Shown one piece after another: positions 7,705 to 16,068 of a stretch of 44,141 nucleotides of DNA (positions within the stretch are counted from its first letter, which is position 1; each line of letters opens with the position of its first letter). The DNA is from Cesiribacter andamanensis AMV16 (GTDB lineage: Bacteria; Bacteroidota; Bacteroidia; Cytophagales; Cyclobacteriaceae). A program made the translations under genes and the position numbers. Where the stretch lies: positions 1 through 44,141 of the forward strand of contig NZ_AODQ01000025.1 of the NCBI RefSeq assembly GCF_000348925.1, read 5' to 3'. Under the pieces are notes generated by a model, which was not told the DNA's origin, made no database searches, and worked only from the letters and a program-made list of their open reading frames with translations.

Positions 7705-8799
7705 ATGGAACAGGACTTTTTGCCCATAAACGGCACTGACCACATTGAATTTTGGGTGGGCAACGCCAAGCAAAGCGCCATGTACTACATGGCTGCGCTG
7801 GGATTTGAGCTGGTGGCGTATGCCGGGCCCGAAACCGGACAGCGCGATCGCGCCTCGTATGTACTGCAGCAAAACAAGCTGCGCTTTGTGCTTACCTCTT
7901 CCCTGCTGCCCGATACCGACATAGCCCGCCACGTGTACCAGCACGGCGATGGGGTGAAGGTGCTGGCCCTCTGGGTAGATGATGCCGCCAAAAGCTACCA
8001 CGAGACCATGAGCCGCGGCGCAGAATCGGCCCTGGAGCCGCAAACCCTGAGGGACGATTCCGGTGAGCTGGTGGTGGCGGCCATCAAGACCTATGGCGAT
8101 ACCATTCACAAATTTGTGGAACGCAGGAATTACCGGGGTCCCTTTATGCCAGGCTATATTGCCAAAACGAGTGCCTTCCCCGTTACCCCCATCGGCCTGA
8201 AATACGTAGACCACTGCGTGGGCAATGTGGAGCTGGGCCAGATGAACAAGTGGGTGAAGTTTTATGAGGATGTGATGGGCTTTAAGCTGCTCATTACCTT
8301 TGACGATAAGGACATCAGCACCAAATACACCGCCCTGATGAGCAAGGTGGTGAGCAATGGCAATGGCTATGTAAAATTCCCGATCAACGAGCCGGCCGCC
8401 GGCATCAAAAAATCGCAGATCGAAGAATACATTGAATTCTACAAAGGCGCCGGCGTGCAGCACATTGCCATTGCCACCGACAACATTCTGGAAACGGTTG
8501 CCGAAATGCGCCGCCGCGGGGTAGAGTTCCTCTACGTGCCCGAAACGTATTATGAGGACCTGCTGGAGCGTGTGGGCAGCATTGAGGAAGACCTGGAGCC
8601 GCTCAAAAAGCAAAACATTCTGGTAGACCGTGATGAAGAAGGCTACCTGCTGCAGATCTTCACCAAACCCATCCAGGACCGGCCCACCGTTTTCTTCGAG
8701 ATCATTCAGCGCAAAGGCGCCAAGAGCTTTGGCAAAGGCAACTTTAAAGCGCTGTTCGAAGCCATAGAGCGGGAGCAGGAATTGCGGGGGAATTTATAG
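7705..8799 (+). CDS. hppD: 4-hydroxyphenylpyruvate dioxygenase
   Basis: This Fe(II) enzyme converts 4-hydroxyphenylpyruvate to homogentisate in tyrosine degradation. The 364-residue length fits. Two vicinal-oxygen-chelate halves are visible: the first starts TDHIEFWVGNAKQ, the second KYVDHCVGNVE. The three iron ligands can be placed: H170 in VDHCVGN, H253 in VQHIAIAT and E332 in VFFEIIQRKG. The C-terminal FGKGNFKALFEAIEREQ segment is characteristic. No homogentisate dioxygenase or other tyrosine catabolic gene is next to it here. Confidence 0.96.
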   Translation: MEQDFLPINGTDHIEFWVGNAKQSAMYYMAALGFELVAYAGPETGQRDRASYVLQQNKLRFVLTSSLLPDTDIARHVYQHGDGVKVLALWVDDAAKSYHETMSRGAESALEPQTLRDDSGELVVAAIKTYGDTIHKFVERRNYRGPFMPGYIAKTSAFPVTPIGLKYVDHCVGNVELGQMNKWVKFYEDVMGFKLLITFDDKDISTKYTALMSKVVSNGNGYVKFPINEPAAGIKKSQIEEYIEFYKGAGVQHIAIATDNILETVAEMRRRGVEFLYVPETYYEDLLERVGSIEEDLEPLKKQNILVDRDEEGYLLQIFTKPIQDRPTVFFEIIQRKGAKSFGKGNFKALFEAIEREQELRGNL

Positions 8800-8808
8800 G
8801 AGGTTTGG

Positions 8809-8991
8809 GGTATGAGATATGGGGTATGGGCTTCTGCAGTGGGAGCTTTCTGAAGTTGCAGGAAATTTCCAGCAGCATAAGAAGTTTAATGCTTTGTCGA
8901 TATTAATATTGTTAAGCCTGGCAAAAGCCAGAGAAGTCGTTCTTTCCTAAAAAATTTCCACCGCAGAAGCCCATATCTCATACCCCATACC
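8809..8991. repeat. 183-base inverted-repeat element in the hppD-mutase gap
   Basis: Arms at 8809-8842 and 8958-8991 are inverted copies with 29 of 34 positions identical; the core TATGGGCTTCTGC-R-GTGG is exact apart from one base. The 115-base centre holds no ORF of note. The outer parts are made of GGGGTATGAG-type units. No target-site duplication was recognised. It may be a small non-autonomous element or a site for a large hairpin transcript. Confidence 0.6.
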
Positions 8992-9006
8992 TCATACCCC
9001 ATACCC
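8980..9006. repeat. Tandem ATACCCCATACCTC units
   Basis: The 14-mer ATACCCCATACCTC at 8980-8993 is followed directly by ATACCCCATACCC at 8994-9006. The same 14-mer occurs twice at 13143-13174. Here it overlaps the right arm of the inverted repeat and ends just before the mutase gene. Confidence 0.6.
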
Positions 9007-9027
9007 AAAACCGATACTTTTTTAACC

Positions 9028-10755
9028 ATGGAAATAAAAGAAAAAGCAAAAAAATGGCTCAACAGCCCGGCTGTTGATGCAGACACCAAGCAGCAGATCC
9101 AGCAGTGGCTGGACACCAACAACGAGGCCGAGCTGACCGAAGCCTTTTACAAAGACCTGGAGTTTGGCACCGGCGGCCTGCGCGGCATTATGGGCGTAGG
9201 TTCCAACCGCATGAACAAGTACACCCTGGGCCTGGCCACCCAGGGACTGGCCAATTACCTGAAAAAGTGCTATCCGAATCAGCCCATAAAAGTGGCCATT
9301 GCCCACGACAGCCGCAATAACAGCCGCTTTTTTGCCGAAACCACCGCTGATATCTTTTCGGCCAACGGCATACAGGTGTACCTCTTTGAAGAGCTGCGCC
9401 CTACCCCCCTGCTGAGCTTTGCCATCCGCTACCTGGGCTGCCAGAGCGGGGTGGTGCTTACCGCATCACACAACCCCAAGGAATACAACGGCTACAAGGC
9501 CTACTGGAGCGATGGCGCCCAGCTGGTGCCCCCGCACGACAAAAATGTGATCCTGGAGGTGAATAAACTGACCGATATCAGCGAAGTTAACTTTCAGAAG
9601 AATCCCCAGTACATCAGCCTTATTGGCAAGGAGGTGGATGAGGCCTACATGCGGGAAGTGCTGAAGCTGAGCGTTTCGCCGGAGGCCATCCGGGCCCAGA
9701 GCGATCTGAAGATTGTGTTTACCCCCATACATGGCACGGGCATTACTCTTGTTCCCGAGGTGCTGCGCCGCATGGGCTTTGGCCAGGTGCATGTGGTACA
9801 GGAGCAGGCCGAGCCAAACGGTAACTTCCCCACCGTGGAATACCCCAATCCCGAGGAGGCCGAAGCCCTGAGCCTGGGGCTGAAAAAAGCCCGGGAGCTG
9901 GATGCCGACCTGCTGATGGGCACCGACCCCGATGCCGACCGTGTGGGCATTGCCATTAAAAACAAAGCCGGTGAGTGGCAGCTGCTGAACGGCAACCAGA
10001 CCGGCGCCCTGCTGCTTTATTACCTGCTGGAAGCCTGGAAAGAGAAAGGCAAGCTCAACGGCCGGCAATATATCGTTAAAACCATTGTAACCACCGACCT
10101 GATCGACCGCATGGCCGAGCACTATGGGGTAGACTGCTACAATACCCTTACCGGCTTCAAGTACATTGCCGGGGTACTGCGGGAGCTGGAGGGCAAACAG
10201 GAATTTATAGCCGGCGGCGAAGAAAGCTACGGCTACCTCATCTCCGATTTTGTGCGGGATAAGGATGCGGTAGCTTCCTGCGCCATGATTGCCGAAATGG
10301 CTGCCTGGGCCCGCCACAACGGCAAGGGCCTGTGGGAACTGCTGCAGGAGATGTACCAGCGCTTTGGCTACTACCAGGAGATTCTGATCTCGGTGACCAA
10401 ACCCGGTAAGAGCGGGGCCGAAGAAATCCAGAAAATGATGCAGGAGCTGCGCCAGGATCCGCCGCTGCAGATTGCCGGCAGCCCCCTGAAGCAGCTGATG
10501 GACTACGAGCTGGGCGTTTGCCGCCATCCGCAGGAGAACCGGGAAGATCCCCTGGATTTTCCCCGCTCCAATGTGCTGCAGTTCCTGACCGAAGATGGCA
10601 GCAAGATCAGTGCCCGTCCCTCCGGCACCGAGCCCAAGATCAAGTTCTACGTCAGCGTAAATACCCCGGTGCAGCCCGGCGAAAGCCCCTCTGCCACCCA
10701 GGAGCGCCTGCAGGATAAGGTGCGCCAGATTGTGGAAGATATGAAACTGAAGTGA
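9028..10755 (+). CDS. Phospho-sugar mutase (phosphoglucomutase/phosphomannomutase family)
   Basis: This alpha-D-phosphohexomutase moves phosphate between C1 and C6 of a hexose, usually glucose or mannose. The 575 residues match the long bacterial form. The catalytic phosphoserine is S147 in TASHNPKEYNG. The Mg-binding loop is DPDAD (residues 300-304 in GTDPDADRVG). The sugar-binding loop is GGEESYGYL, and the phosphate-binding loop is RPSGTEPK (from residue 530). Glucose or mannose preference cannot be told. A TACTTTTT element (9015-9022), one base from the Bacteroidota -7 consensus, precedes the ATG. It is a single gene with a terminator. Confidence 0.93.
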   Translation: MEIKEKAKKWLNSPAVDADTKQQIQQWLDTNNEAELTEAFYKDLEFGTGGLRGIMGVGSNRMNKYTLGLATQGLANYLKKCYPNQPIKVAIAHDSRNNSRFFAETTADIFSANGIQVYLFEELRPTPLLSFAIRYLGCQSGVVLTASHNPKEYNGYKAYWSDGAQLVPPHDKNVILEVNKLTDISEVNFQKNPQYISLIGKEVDEAYMREVLKLSVSPEAIRAQSDLKIVFTPIHGTGITLVPEVLRRMGFGQVHVVQEQAEPNGNFPTVEYPNPEEAEALSLGLKKARELDADLLMGTDPDADRVGIAIKNKAGEWQLLNGNQTGALLLYYLLEAWKEKGKLNGRQYIVKTIVTTDLIDRMAEHYGVDCYNTLTGFKYIAGVLRELEGKQEFIAGGEESYGYLISDFVRDKDAVASCAMIAEMAAWARHNGKGLWELLQEMYQRFGYYQEILISVTKPGKSGAEEIQKMMQELRQDPPLQIAGSPLKQLMDYELGVCRHPQENREDPLDFPRSNVLQFLTEDGSKISARPSGTEPKIKFYVSVNTPVQPGESPSATQERLQDKVRQIVEDMKLK

Positions 10756-10772
10756 GAGGTTAGAAGCTAGAC

Positions 10773-10792
10773 GTTAGATGTTAGATGTTAGA
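10773..10792. repeat. Short tandem repeat, 7-base unit GTTAGAT
   Basis: Two exact GTTAGAT units and a partial third lie between the mutase stop and its terminator. A looser GGTTAGAAG unit precedes them. Confidence 0.6.
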
Positions 10793-10828
10793 AAGCCGCG
10801 GAAAACCTCTTCCTGCGGCTTTTTTTTA
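10793..10828 (+). terminator. Intrinsic terminator of the mutase gene
   Basis: AAGCCGC pairs with GCGGCTT around a 15-base loop that can extend the stem (GGAA...TTCC), followed by eight T. It abuts the stop of the convergent YetF gene. Confidence 0.8.
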
Positions 10829-10829
10829 G

Positions 10830-11369
10830 TTAGCGTTTTTCCGGGAACTGACGGTCTACCAGGGGCTGGTAGGCTGATTGGTCGCTACGGTCCGAGCGCT
10901 GAATAACGGAGACGGAGCCGTCTGTTTCCAGCACAATGGCTTCTACTTCTTCCAGGCTGCTGAGCTTGTTCTGGCGCACGGCACTCAGCAGGGCATCTTT
11001 GCGCACCCGCTGTTCCTGCATGGCTTTTTCCATAAACCGCCCCCTGTAAAACAGCAGGGTGGGCTGAGCGGTAATGAGTTGATGAAACCAGTTTTTGGAT
11101 TCCAGCCGGGAGAGCATCATCTGCAGCACCGCCAGCAGCGCAAAGGTGGTGATGGCCTCGGCCAGCGATACCTGTTTGGCCGTAAGAATGCGGCCATAGG
11201 CAGAGCCCAGGGCTACCGTTACCACAAAATCAAAGGCATTCATGCTGGCCAGGGTGCGCTTGCCCGACAGGCGCAAAATGGCAATGATGGATACATAGGT
11301 AAGAGATCCTACCACCACAATGCGCAGCAGCGGCGCCCAGCCCGACCAGAAAAAAGCAATATCATCCAT
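10830..11369 (-). CDS. DUF421/YetF family membrane protein
   Basis: The ATG at 11369 is used: the frame runs to 11405, but MDDIAFFWSGWAPLLRIVVV is the normal start for the family. The 179-residue protein has three predicted membrane helices in residues 10-85, with the family hallmark GKRTLASMNAFDFVVTVALGS. A cytoplasmic DUF421 domain follows, ending with VLETDGSVSVI. YetF-type proteins are conserved in many bacteria; their function is poorly defined. Four bases separate it from the upstream K+-channel-like gene, so the two form an operon. Confidence 0.9.
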   Translation of the reverse strand: MDDIAFFWSGWAPLLRIVVVGSLTYVSIIAILRLSGKRTLASMNAFDFVVTVALGSAYGRILTAKQVSLAEAITTFALLAVLQMMLSRLESKNWFHQLITAQPTLLFYRGRFMEKAMQEQRVRKDALLSAVRQNKLSSLEEVEAIVLETDGSVSVIQRSDRSDQSAYQPLVDRQFPEKR

Positions 11370-11373
11370 AGTG

Positions 11374-12366
11374 TTAAAGGGTTGATGGCCACCGCCAGGC
11401 GGCATTTTGGGTTACGCCCAGCATTAGTTTTCGCCGGTCTTCCCACTTCCTGAACCGGCCTTCAAATTCTTCCCTGGAGCAAAGGGGCAGGCCGGCCTCC
11501 CGGAGTGCGTGCCAGTTGGGCAGAGGGGGTACTTCCCGGGCTGCATGAATGTGGGCCGCCCTGAGTGTTTTCAAATAGCTGCCAATGGAAGAGCGGCAGC
11601 CCATCAGCAGCGTACGGGCTGGCCGGTATTCTTCCGCTACACAGTCGCCAATGATGATGAGGGCATCATCCAGCACCGGCAGGGCTATGGCAATGGATTT
11701 TTCCGAATGCTGGGCATGGTAGTAGTGCAGAATAGGATAGGCCAGGTGCTGTTCGTTGAGCGTATCCAGCTGGCCCGAAAGAGCATTAAGCTGCAACTCA
11801 ATAGCGCCAAAATCAGTGCCCGTCCACTGCTGCTTTACATATGCATCGGCTTCGGTGGCAATGCTGGTGATCTGGCTTGAAAAGGAACGTTTGGTGACTA
11901 CTGCCGAAACAATCTGGAAGATGTAGGTGATGGAGAGCGTAACCATGCCCATGCCACTGAAGCCCACAAAGCTGCTTACCAGCTGCCAGCCACTCCCCTG
12001 TGGCAGGTAGTCGCCATTGCCTATGGTAAACATGCAGTAGGCCACATACCAGGCCCTGCCCCAGAAATCGGGGATCTCTCCCTTGGAGCTCATCAGGGAG
12101 CCCTGCTCAGCGGCAAAGATCAGCGTCCAGCCCAGCCAGATAAACAGGATCCAGGAAACTACGGTGACGATGAGCACCAGGGGGCCCGCCAGGCTAAGGG
12201 CTTTGTGCCGGTGGCGGAAGAGGTGCTTCCAAGCCTGCCAGATCCCTGAGGTGATTCGGCCCGTAACCGGAGCCGAGTTGCCATCAATCCAGAGCGTAGT
12301 CCAGAGCCCTTCCAGGATGGCCCAGCTTGTGAGTATAATTCCTGCCAGCAGCAGTATCCAGTTCAT
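11374..12366 (-). CDS. Potassium-channel-like membrane protein (Ion_trans_2 type)
   Basis: 330 residues. There are membrane helices at about residues 2-24 and 60-85, a pore loop, and a further helix around 127-155. The pore loop carries FTIGNGDYLP, where T114-I115-G116-N117-G118-D119 aligns with the K+ selectivity filter TVGYGD. The Tyr to Asn change is unusual but keeps the glycines and the Asp. The C-terminal half, about 170 residues, is cytoplasmic with no recognised RCK domain, which would otherwise gate such a channel. It shares an operon with the YetF gene. Actual ion selectivity is inferred. Confidence 0.8.
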   Translation of the reverse strand: MNWILLLAGIILTSWAILEGLWTTLWIDGNSAPVTGRITSGIWQAWKHLFRHRHKALSLAGPLVLIVTVVSWILFIWLGWTLIFAAEQGSLMSSKGEIPDFWGRAWYVAYCMFTIGNGDYLPQGSGWQLVSSFVGFSGMGMVTLSITYIFQIVSAVVTKRSFSSQITSIATEADAYVKQQWTGTDFGAIELQLNALSGQLDTLNEQHLAYPILHYYHAQHSEKSIAIALPVLDDALIIIGDCVAEEYRPARTLLMGCRSSIGSYLKTLRAAHIHAAREVPPLPNWHALREAGLPLCSREEFEGRFRKWEDRRKLMLGVTQNAAWRWPSTL

Positions 12367-12443
12367 AGATGCGCAATAGGGTTCCCCTTACTGAACCAGC
12401 CAGCCGGCGCATTGTTATCGGCTGGCCTCCCTGCAGCTGCCAT

Positions 12444-12474
12444 ACAAAAGCCACCAACCGGCGGGTCAGTGGCT
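12444..12474 (-). terminator. Possible terminator of the doxX gene
   Basis: On the minus strand AGCCAC pairs with GTGGCT, with extra pairing inside (ACCCGCCGGTT), followed by four T. The T tract is short. Confidence 0.4.
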
Positions 12475-12510
12475 CATGTTAGGAAACAAAGCGGGCAGTG
12501 GCGGGGCCGT

Positions 12511-12948
12511 TCAGCGTTCCTGATGCGTACGCATCCAGTGATCTACCGAAAAGGGCCCGGAGCCCCAGAAGAAGAAAAACACCAGCAGCGCCAGTACGGC
12601 AATGGACAGCAGCAGCTCGCCATTGCTGGTGAAATACCCCCGGTGAACGTTTACCAGAAAGATGGCCCCCAGCAGAATGGGAATCTGGAAAAGGATGGCC
12701 ACCCGGGTCTTCAGTCCCAGGATAATAAGAATACCCCCTACCAGGTGGGCAAACGCCACATAATGCGCTACCGCCATAGTGGCCCAGGGCCAGCCGCTGC
12801 TTTGCATCAGCTCTACCAGCGAACTGGTGTCGGCAATAAAGATGATGCCTTTGATCAGGATAATAAGGCCCAGGGCAATGCGCAGGGTATCGAGCCAGGC
12901 CGGGTGATGGGTTTCGCCATAGGCTTCCAATTTTTGGATCATATTCAT
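12511..12948 (-). CDS. DoxX family membrane protein
   Basis: 145 residues with four predicted membrane helices, beginning at about residues 20, 60, 80 and 110. The family pattern is visible: LRIALGLIILIKGIIFI in helix 1, then HLVGGILIILGLKTRVAILFQIPILLGAIFLVN. DoxX proteins are small integral membrane proteins linked in some organisms to redox or detoxification complexes; the role here is unknown. It may start at either of two close Met codons (12948 or 12942). It is a single gene, divergent from frnE-like 13190. Confidence 0.85.
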   Translation of the reverse strand: MNMIQKLEAYGETHHPAWLDTLRIALGLIILIKGIIFIADTSSLVELMQSSGWPWATMAVAHYVAFAHLVGGILIILGLKTRVAILFQIPILLGAIFLVNVHRGYFTSNGELLLSIAVLALLVFFFFWGSGPFSVDHWMRTHQER

Positions 12949-13142
12949 AGGCTAAAAAGTTAGTTTCAAATAAGATACACATTCTTTCCCATTCTATCAA
13001 CCCACTATTTCCCCAATACCCCTTGCAGCAAACCTGCAAATGCCCTCCGGCGATGCCCCCCTCCTCTCCAGCAAAACCTTTCGCCAGCCCGTCCACTTAT
13101 ATACAGGTACACCCCTTACAGCTACAGAACCCGCATAACCTC

Positions 13143-13174
13143 ATACCCCATACCTCACCAATACCCCATACCTC
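13143..13174. repeat. Two copies of the ATACCCCATACCTC 14-mer
   Basis: Exact copies at 13143-13156 and 13161-13174, upstream of the DsbA-family gene start. The same 14-mer occurs at 8980-8993, again just upstream of a gene start. Confidence 0.65.
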
Positions 13175-13189
13175 CTACCTCACACCCCT

Positions 13190-13789
13190 ATGGCCCATAT
13201 TACCATCTATTCAGACTACGTTTGCCCCTTTTGCTACCTGGCCGAGCAGATCCTGGAAGAGGTGCGCCGGGAGCTGCCCCAGCTGAACATTACCGTCCAC
13301 TGGAAAGCATTTGAGCTACGGCCCTATCCCACCCCTACCCTGCGCCCCGAAGATGAGTACCTGCCCCGCATCTGGGAGCAGGCCGTTTACCCCATGGCCC
13401 GGCAGCTGGGGGTAACTATCCGCCTGCCGAGCATCTCTCCGCAACCCCATACCCACCTGGCCTTTGAGGGCTTTCAGTATGCCCGGGAGCAGGGCAAAGG
13501 CGAGGCTTATACCCTGCGCATGTTTGAGGCCTTCTTTAAAGAAGATGAGGACATTGGTGATATTGACATCCTGACCCGGCTGGCAGGCGGGCTGGGGCTG
13601 GATGGGGCCGCTTATCGCCAGGCACTGGAAGAGCGCCGCTACCGGGAAGCGCATCAGCAGGAGCTGGAAAGCTCCTACCGGCTGGGCATCCGGGCAGTGC
13701 CTACCTTTCAGATCGGCGGGGACCTCTACCAGGGGGTATTGCCAAAGGAACAGCTCAAAAAGATCATCCGGGCCTCGGTTACGGCCTGA
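13190..13789 (+). CDS. DsbA family oxidoreductase, FrnE-like
   Basis: 199 residues without signal peptide, so a cytoplasmic thioredoxin-fold protein. The redox motif is C12-P-F-C15 in SDYVCPFCYLAEQ. The helical insertion carries the HLAFEGFQYAREQGK segment, and the cis-Pro loop is GIRAVPTFQIGG, with PTF typical of FrnE. FrnE-type proteins act as disulfide oxidoreductases or isomerases and have been linked to stress response. It is followed by a run of nine G and then a short hairpin. Its substrates are unknown. Confidence 0.92.
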   Translation: MAHITIYSDYVCPFCYLAEQILEEVRRELPQLNITVHWKAFELRPYPTPTLRPEDEYLPRIWEQAVYPMARQLGVTIRLPSISPQPHTHLAFEGFQYAREQGKGEAYTLRMFEAFFKEDEDIGDIDILTRLAGGLGLDGAAYRQALEERRYREAHQQELESSYRLGIRAVPTFQIGGDLYQGVLPKEQLKKIIRASVTA

Positions 13790-13800
13790 GGGGGGGGGAG

Positions 13801-13819
13801 AAAATCCTACAAGGATTTT
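13801..13819 (+). terminator. Short hairpin after the FrnE-like gene
   Basis: AAAATCCT-ACA-AGGATTTT is a perfect 8-bp stem with a 3-base loop, 12 bases after the stop. The T run at its end is only the four stem bases, so termination is plausible but not strong. Confidence 0.45.
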
Positions 13820-13907
13820 GGAACCTTGGAGGAATGACCAGCTTTCAACAGTAGGCAGCAAGCGGCTTTTGCTCTATCTTTATAGATCGCATGATGATAC
13901 CCCCTCT

Positions 13908-14915
13908 ATGGCTGCTTTCTTCAAAAAAGTACTGCTTCTGGCAATCGCTTTCCTGCTGCTGGCAGGGGCGCTTTACCTTATCCCTCTTCCCCCTGCACTT
14001 ATGGCCGGTAGGGTAGCGGCGCAGGCAGACTATTTTTTTGAGGATGAAGAACGCTGGCTGCGGGAGCATTCCTTTCTGGAGGCAGCCTGGGTAAAAGTGC
14101 TGGAGCTAAAGCTGCGGCACGATCTTAAAAAGAGCCTGGAGCAGCAATTCGCTCTCTCGGCAGACCAGCCCGCCCACAGCATTGCAGCCGCTACTCAGGG
14201 GGTACAGGAGCGCTACCTCACCCAGCTGCAGGCCGAAGTGCCCATTATCTCCACCTCTACCCTGGCCTCCTTTGTGCGGGGCTATGGCTATTGCGACCAG
14301 CTCAATGGTTTTCTGGCCTTTCTGCTGGCCGATAAGCTGGAGCGGGTACAGCTGGTGGGCATTACAGCACCCGGCAAAGGGGGGCATACGGTAATCCGGA
14401 CAGAATCCGCACTGGGCACGGTATGGGTAGATGCCTTTTTCTGTCAGGCTACCTTTGGGTTTGAAGATGAGCTAAGCCCCGAAGGAAAAGCCCATATCCC
14501 GCTTTATTCTGCCGCAGCGGGCCAGCTTTTTCCGGCCGGCGCCTACCAGCAGGGCATCCCCTTTAATGAGTATGGCCTTGGCTATACGCTCAAAAAGGGG
14601 GCCAACCGCCTGAGCAGCTTCTTTAAACAAAAAACGGTTGATCCGCAGCAGGGGGTGGTCTCTGCCGTACAGGGGGTGGCCATGGCCCAAAACCCCGGCA
14701 CCCAGCAGGCGATGCGCCAGGCGCTGGAACAGGAGCTGCTGGTGCACAAAAAGCTGTTTTTGGAAGCACGGATGCTGCACCTCTACGGATTGCAGGAGGA
14801 AGCCCTTATTCGATACGAATTGCTGCAGCTCGGAACCCCCCAGGGCCCCCTTGCCCGCTATGCTGCCCAGTTTGCCAGCAGACTATCCGGCAAGGCTGAG
14901 GACCTCTGCCCCTAA
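13908..14915 (+). CDS. Membrane-anchored protein with transglutaminase-like catalytic layout
   Basis: The frame is open from 13602, overlapping the FrnE-like gene, but the ATG at 13908 begins a normal membrane anchor (MAAFFKKVLLLAIAFLLLAGALYLIPLP). The 335-residue product has one N-terminal helix. Then comes a soluble domain with C129 in GYGYCDQLNGFLAFLLADK, H160 in GKGGHTVIRTES and D175 in GTVWVDAFF. The order Cys, His, Asp at this spacing is that of the transglutaminase/peptidase-like superfamily. This is inference from motifs; no named family is recognised. The C-terminal 100 residues are helical. It is probably a separate gene from frnE. Confidence 0.6.
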   Translation: MAAFFKKVLLLAIAFLLLAGALYLIPLPPALMAGRVAAQADYFFEDEERWLREHSFLEAAWVKVLELKLRHDLKKSLEQQFALSADQPAHSIAAATQGVQERYLTQLQAEVPIISTSTLASFVRGYGYCDQLNGFLAFLLADKLERVQLVGITAPGKGGHTVIRTESALGTVWVDAFFCQATFGFEDELSPEGKAHIPLYSAAAGQLFPAGAYQQGIPFNEYGLGYTLKKGANRLSSFFKQKTVDPQQGVVSAVQGVAMAQNPGTQQAMRQALEQELLVHKKLFLEARMLHLYGLQEEALIRYELLQLGTPQGPLARYAAQFASRLSGKAEDLCP

Positions 14916-14950
14916 GCAAACGCATTGCACCCCTATCGCTCGCTCTTAAA

Positions 14951-14986
14951 AAGCAAAAACCCCAGGGCGAATATGTCCTGGGGTTT
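14951..14986 (-). terminator. Intrinsic terminator of the LIC11966-type gene
   Basis: AAACCCCAGG and CCTGGGGTTT form a perfect 10-bp stem. On the minus strand it is followed by TTTTTGCTTTTT-like sequence. It lies between two convergent genes and may also act on the plus strand. Confidence 0.75.
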
Positions 14987-15036
14987 GAAACTAGCTGCAC
15001 TAGGAGCTGCAATCCGGACAGGACCGTTACCGCGCA

Positions 15037-16068
15037 CTACTTAGCCACATGCTTGGCCAGGAAGGCATCTACGGTTTTGGTCCACTGGTCCAGCTGCTGA
15101 CTGCGGGACTTGTTTAGCTGGTCCAGACTGCCATTGAACTGGGCAATAGCCGCATTGTATTCCTTTACGGCGGCATTGTACTGGTCTACATCTTCTTTGG
15201 TGCGGTCGGCAGGCCGTTTGGCCTCCATCGCCTTGTTGAGCTGCTCAAACTTTTCCTTGATCAGCAGAAATTCTACCCATTTGCTGACCATTTCGGCTTC
15301 GCGGCGGTAGAAGTTCTGCATTTGCAGGTTGGCCTGCTTTAGGGTAAGGTCGCTTTTGTAGCGAGGCAGGGTATCCAGCTTGCTGAGGCCCTCATCGGCA
15401 TATTTAAGCAGGGTGGTGCGGTTTTGCTCCAGCGCCCCAATATCCCCCTTCTCCAGAGCAGCCATCAGATACGCTTCCTGCTTGTAGGTCTTGAAGAAGA
15501 TCAGGTAATGGCGGTTGTAATACTCAAATACCGATCCGGCCCGCTCCAGCTTGGCGCCCAGCTTGCTCTGCCCCTCTACCAGCTGCACCCCGTGCTGTTG
15601 GGCAAAGAGGCGCTGCTGCTCATTTACCCGCTCGGCGGCCCCATCCAGCTTGCGATTGGCCAGTTCCTTGGCCAGCATGTAGGCTTCCATCAGGTCATAG
15701 GATTGCTCGGCGATCTCTTCCATATCCACAATCTTGGCGTAATCTTCATTGATCACCTTATAGCTCAGGGCAAAATAAGCGGCTACGGAATCGCGCAGGC
15801 TGGGGTCTTTCTGAAAGGCCGGCAGCTTGCGTACCCTGCTTTGGGATTCCTTGATGGTGGCCAGCAGATCTTTGCGCAGGTTTTCGATCTTTTTGGCCCG
15901 CTTGCCATGCGCTACAGCCGAAATGTAGCGCCACATGTCTTTGTTCATGGCCTGGTATTCCTGGCCAATGGCCGAGAGGTAGCCAACCGGCTGCTCGAGG
16001 TTTTGCGCCCATGCACTCAGGGATAAACTGAGCAGGAGCAGCAGGAGGAGTGGGAAACGTTTTAGCAT
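15037..16068 (-). CDS. LIC11966 family surface protein
   Basis: The ATG at 16068 is chosen because it begins a signal peptide (MLKRFPLLLLLLLSLSLSAWAQ); the frame extends to 16218. The mature part of this 343-residue protein is almost wholly helical with heptad-like segments. Its layout, with a DMWRYISAVAHGKRAKK start, a SLRDSVAAYFALSYKVINEDYAKIVDMEEIAEQSYDLMEAY block, IFFKTYKQEAYL, and RTKEDVDQYNAAVKEYNAA near the end, is as I recall it for the LIC11966 family. Function is unknown; the signal suggests export to the periplasm or surface. Confidence 0.65.
   Translation of the reverse strand: MLKRFPLLLLLLLSLSLSAWAQNLEQPVGYLSAIGQEYQAMNKDMWRYISAVAHGKRAKKIENLRKDLLATIKESQSRVRKLPAFQKDPSLRDSVAAYFALSYKVINEDYAKIVDMEEIAEQSYDLMEAYMLAKELANRKLDGAAERVNEQQRLFAQQHGVQLVEGQSKLGAKLERAGSVFEYYNRHYLIFFKTYKQEAYLMAALEKGDIGALEQNRTTLLKYADEGLSKLDTLPRYKSDLTLKQANLQMQNFYRREAEMVSKWVEFLLIKEKFEQLNKAMEAKRPADRTKEDVDQYNAAVKEYNAAIAQFNGSLDQLNKSRSQQLDQWTKTVDAFLAKHVAK

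Noticed and set aside
9466-10527. 353-codon minus-strand ORF
   Set aside because: Opposite the phosphohexomutase gene with its catalytic Ser and metal loop; no recognisable motif of its own.
10878-11453. 191-codon plus-strand ORF
   Set aside because: Antisense to the YetF gene, which has the family motif and membrane helices.
12479-13096. 205-codon minus-strand ORF
   Set aside because: Overlaps doxX in another frame; His/Cys/Pro-rich composition unlike a real protein.
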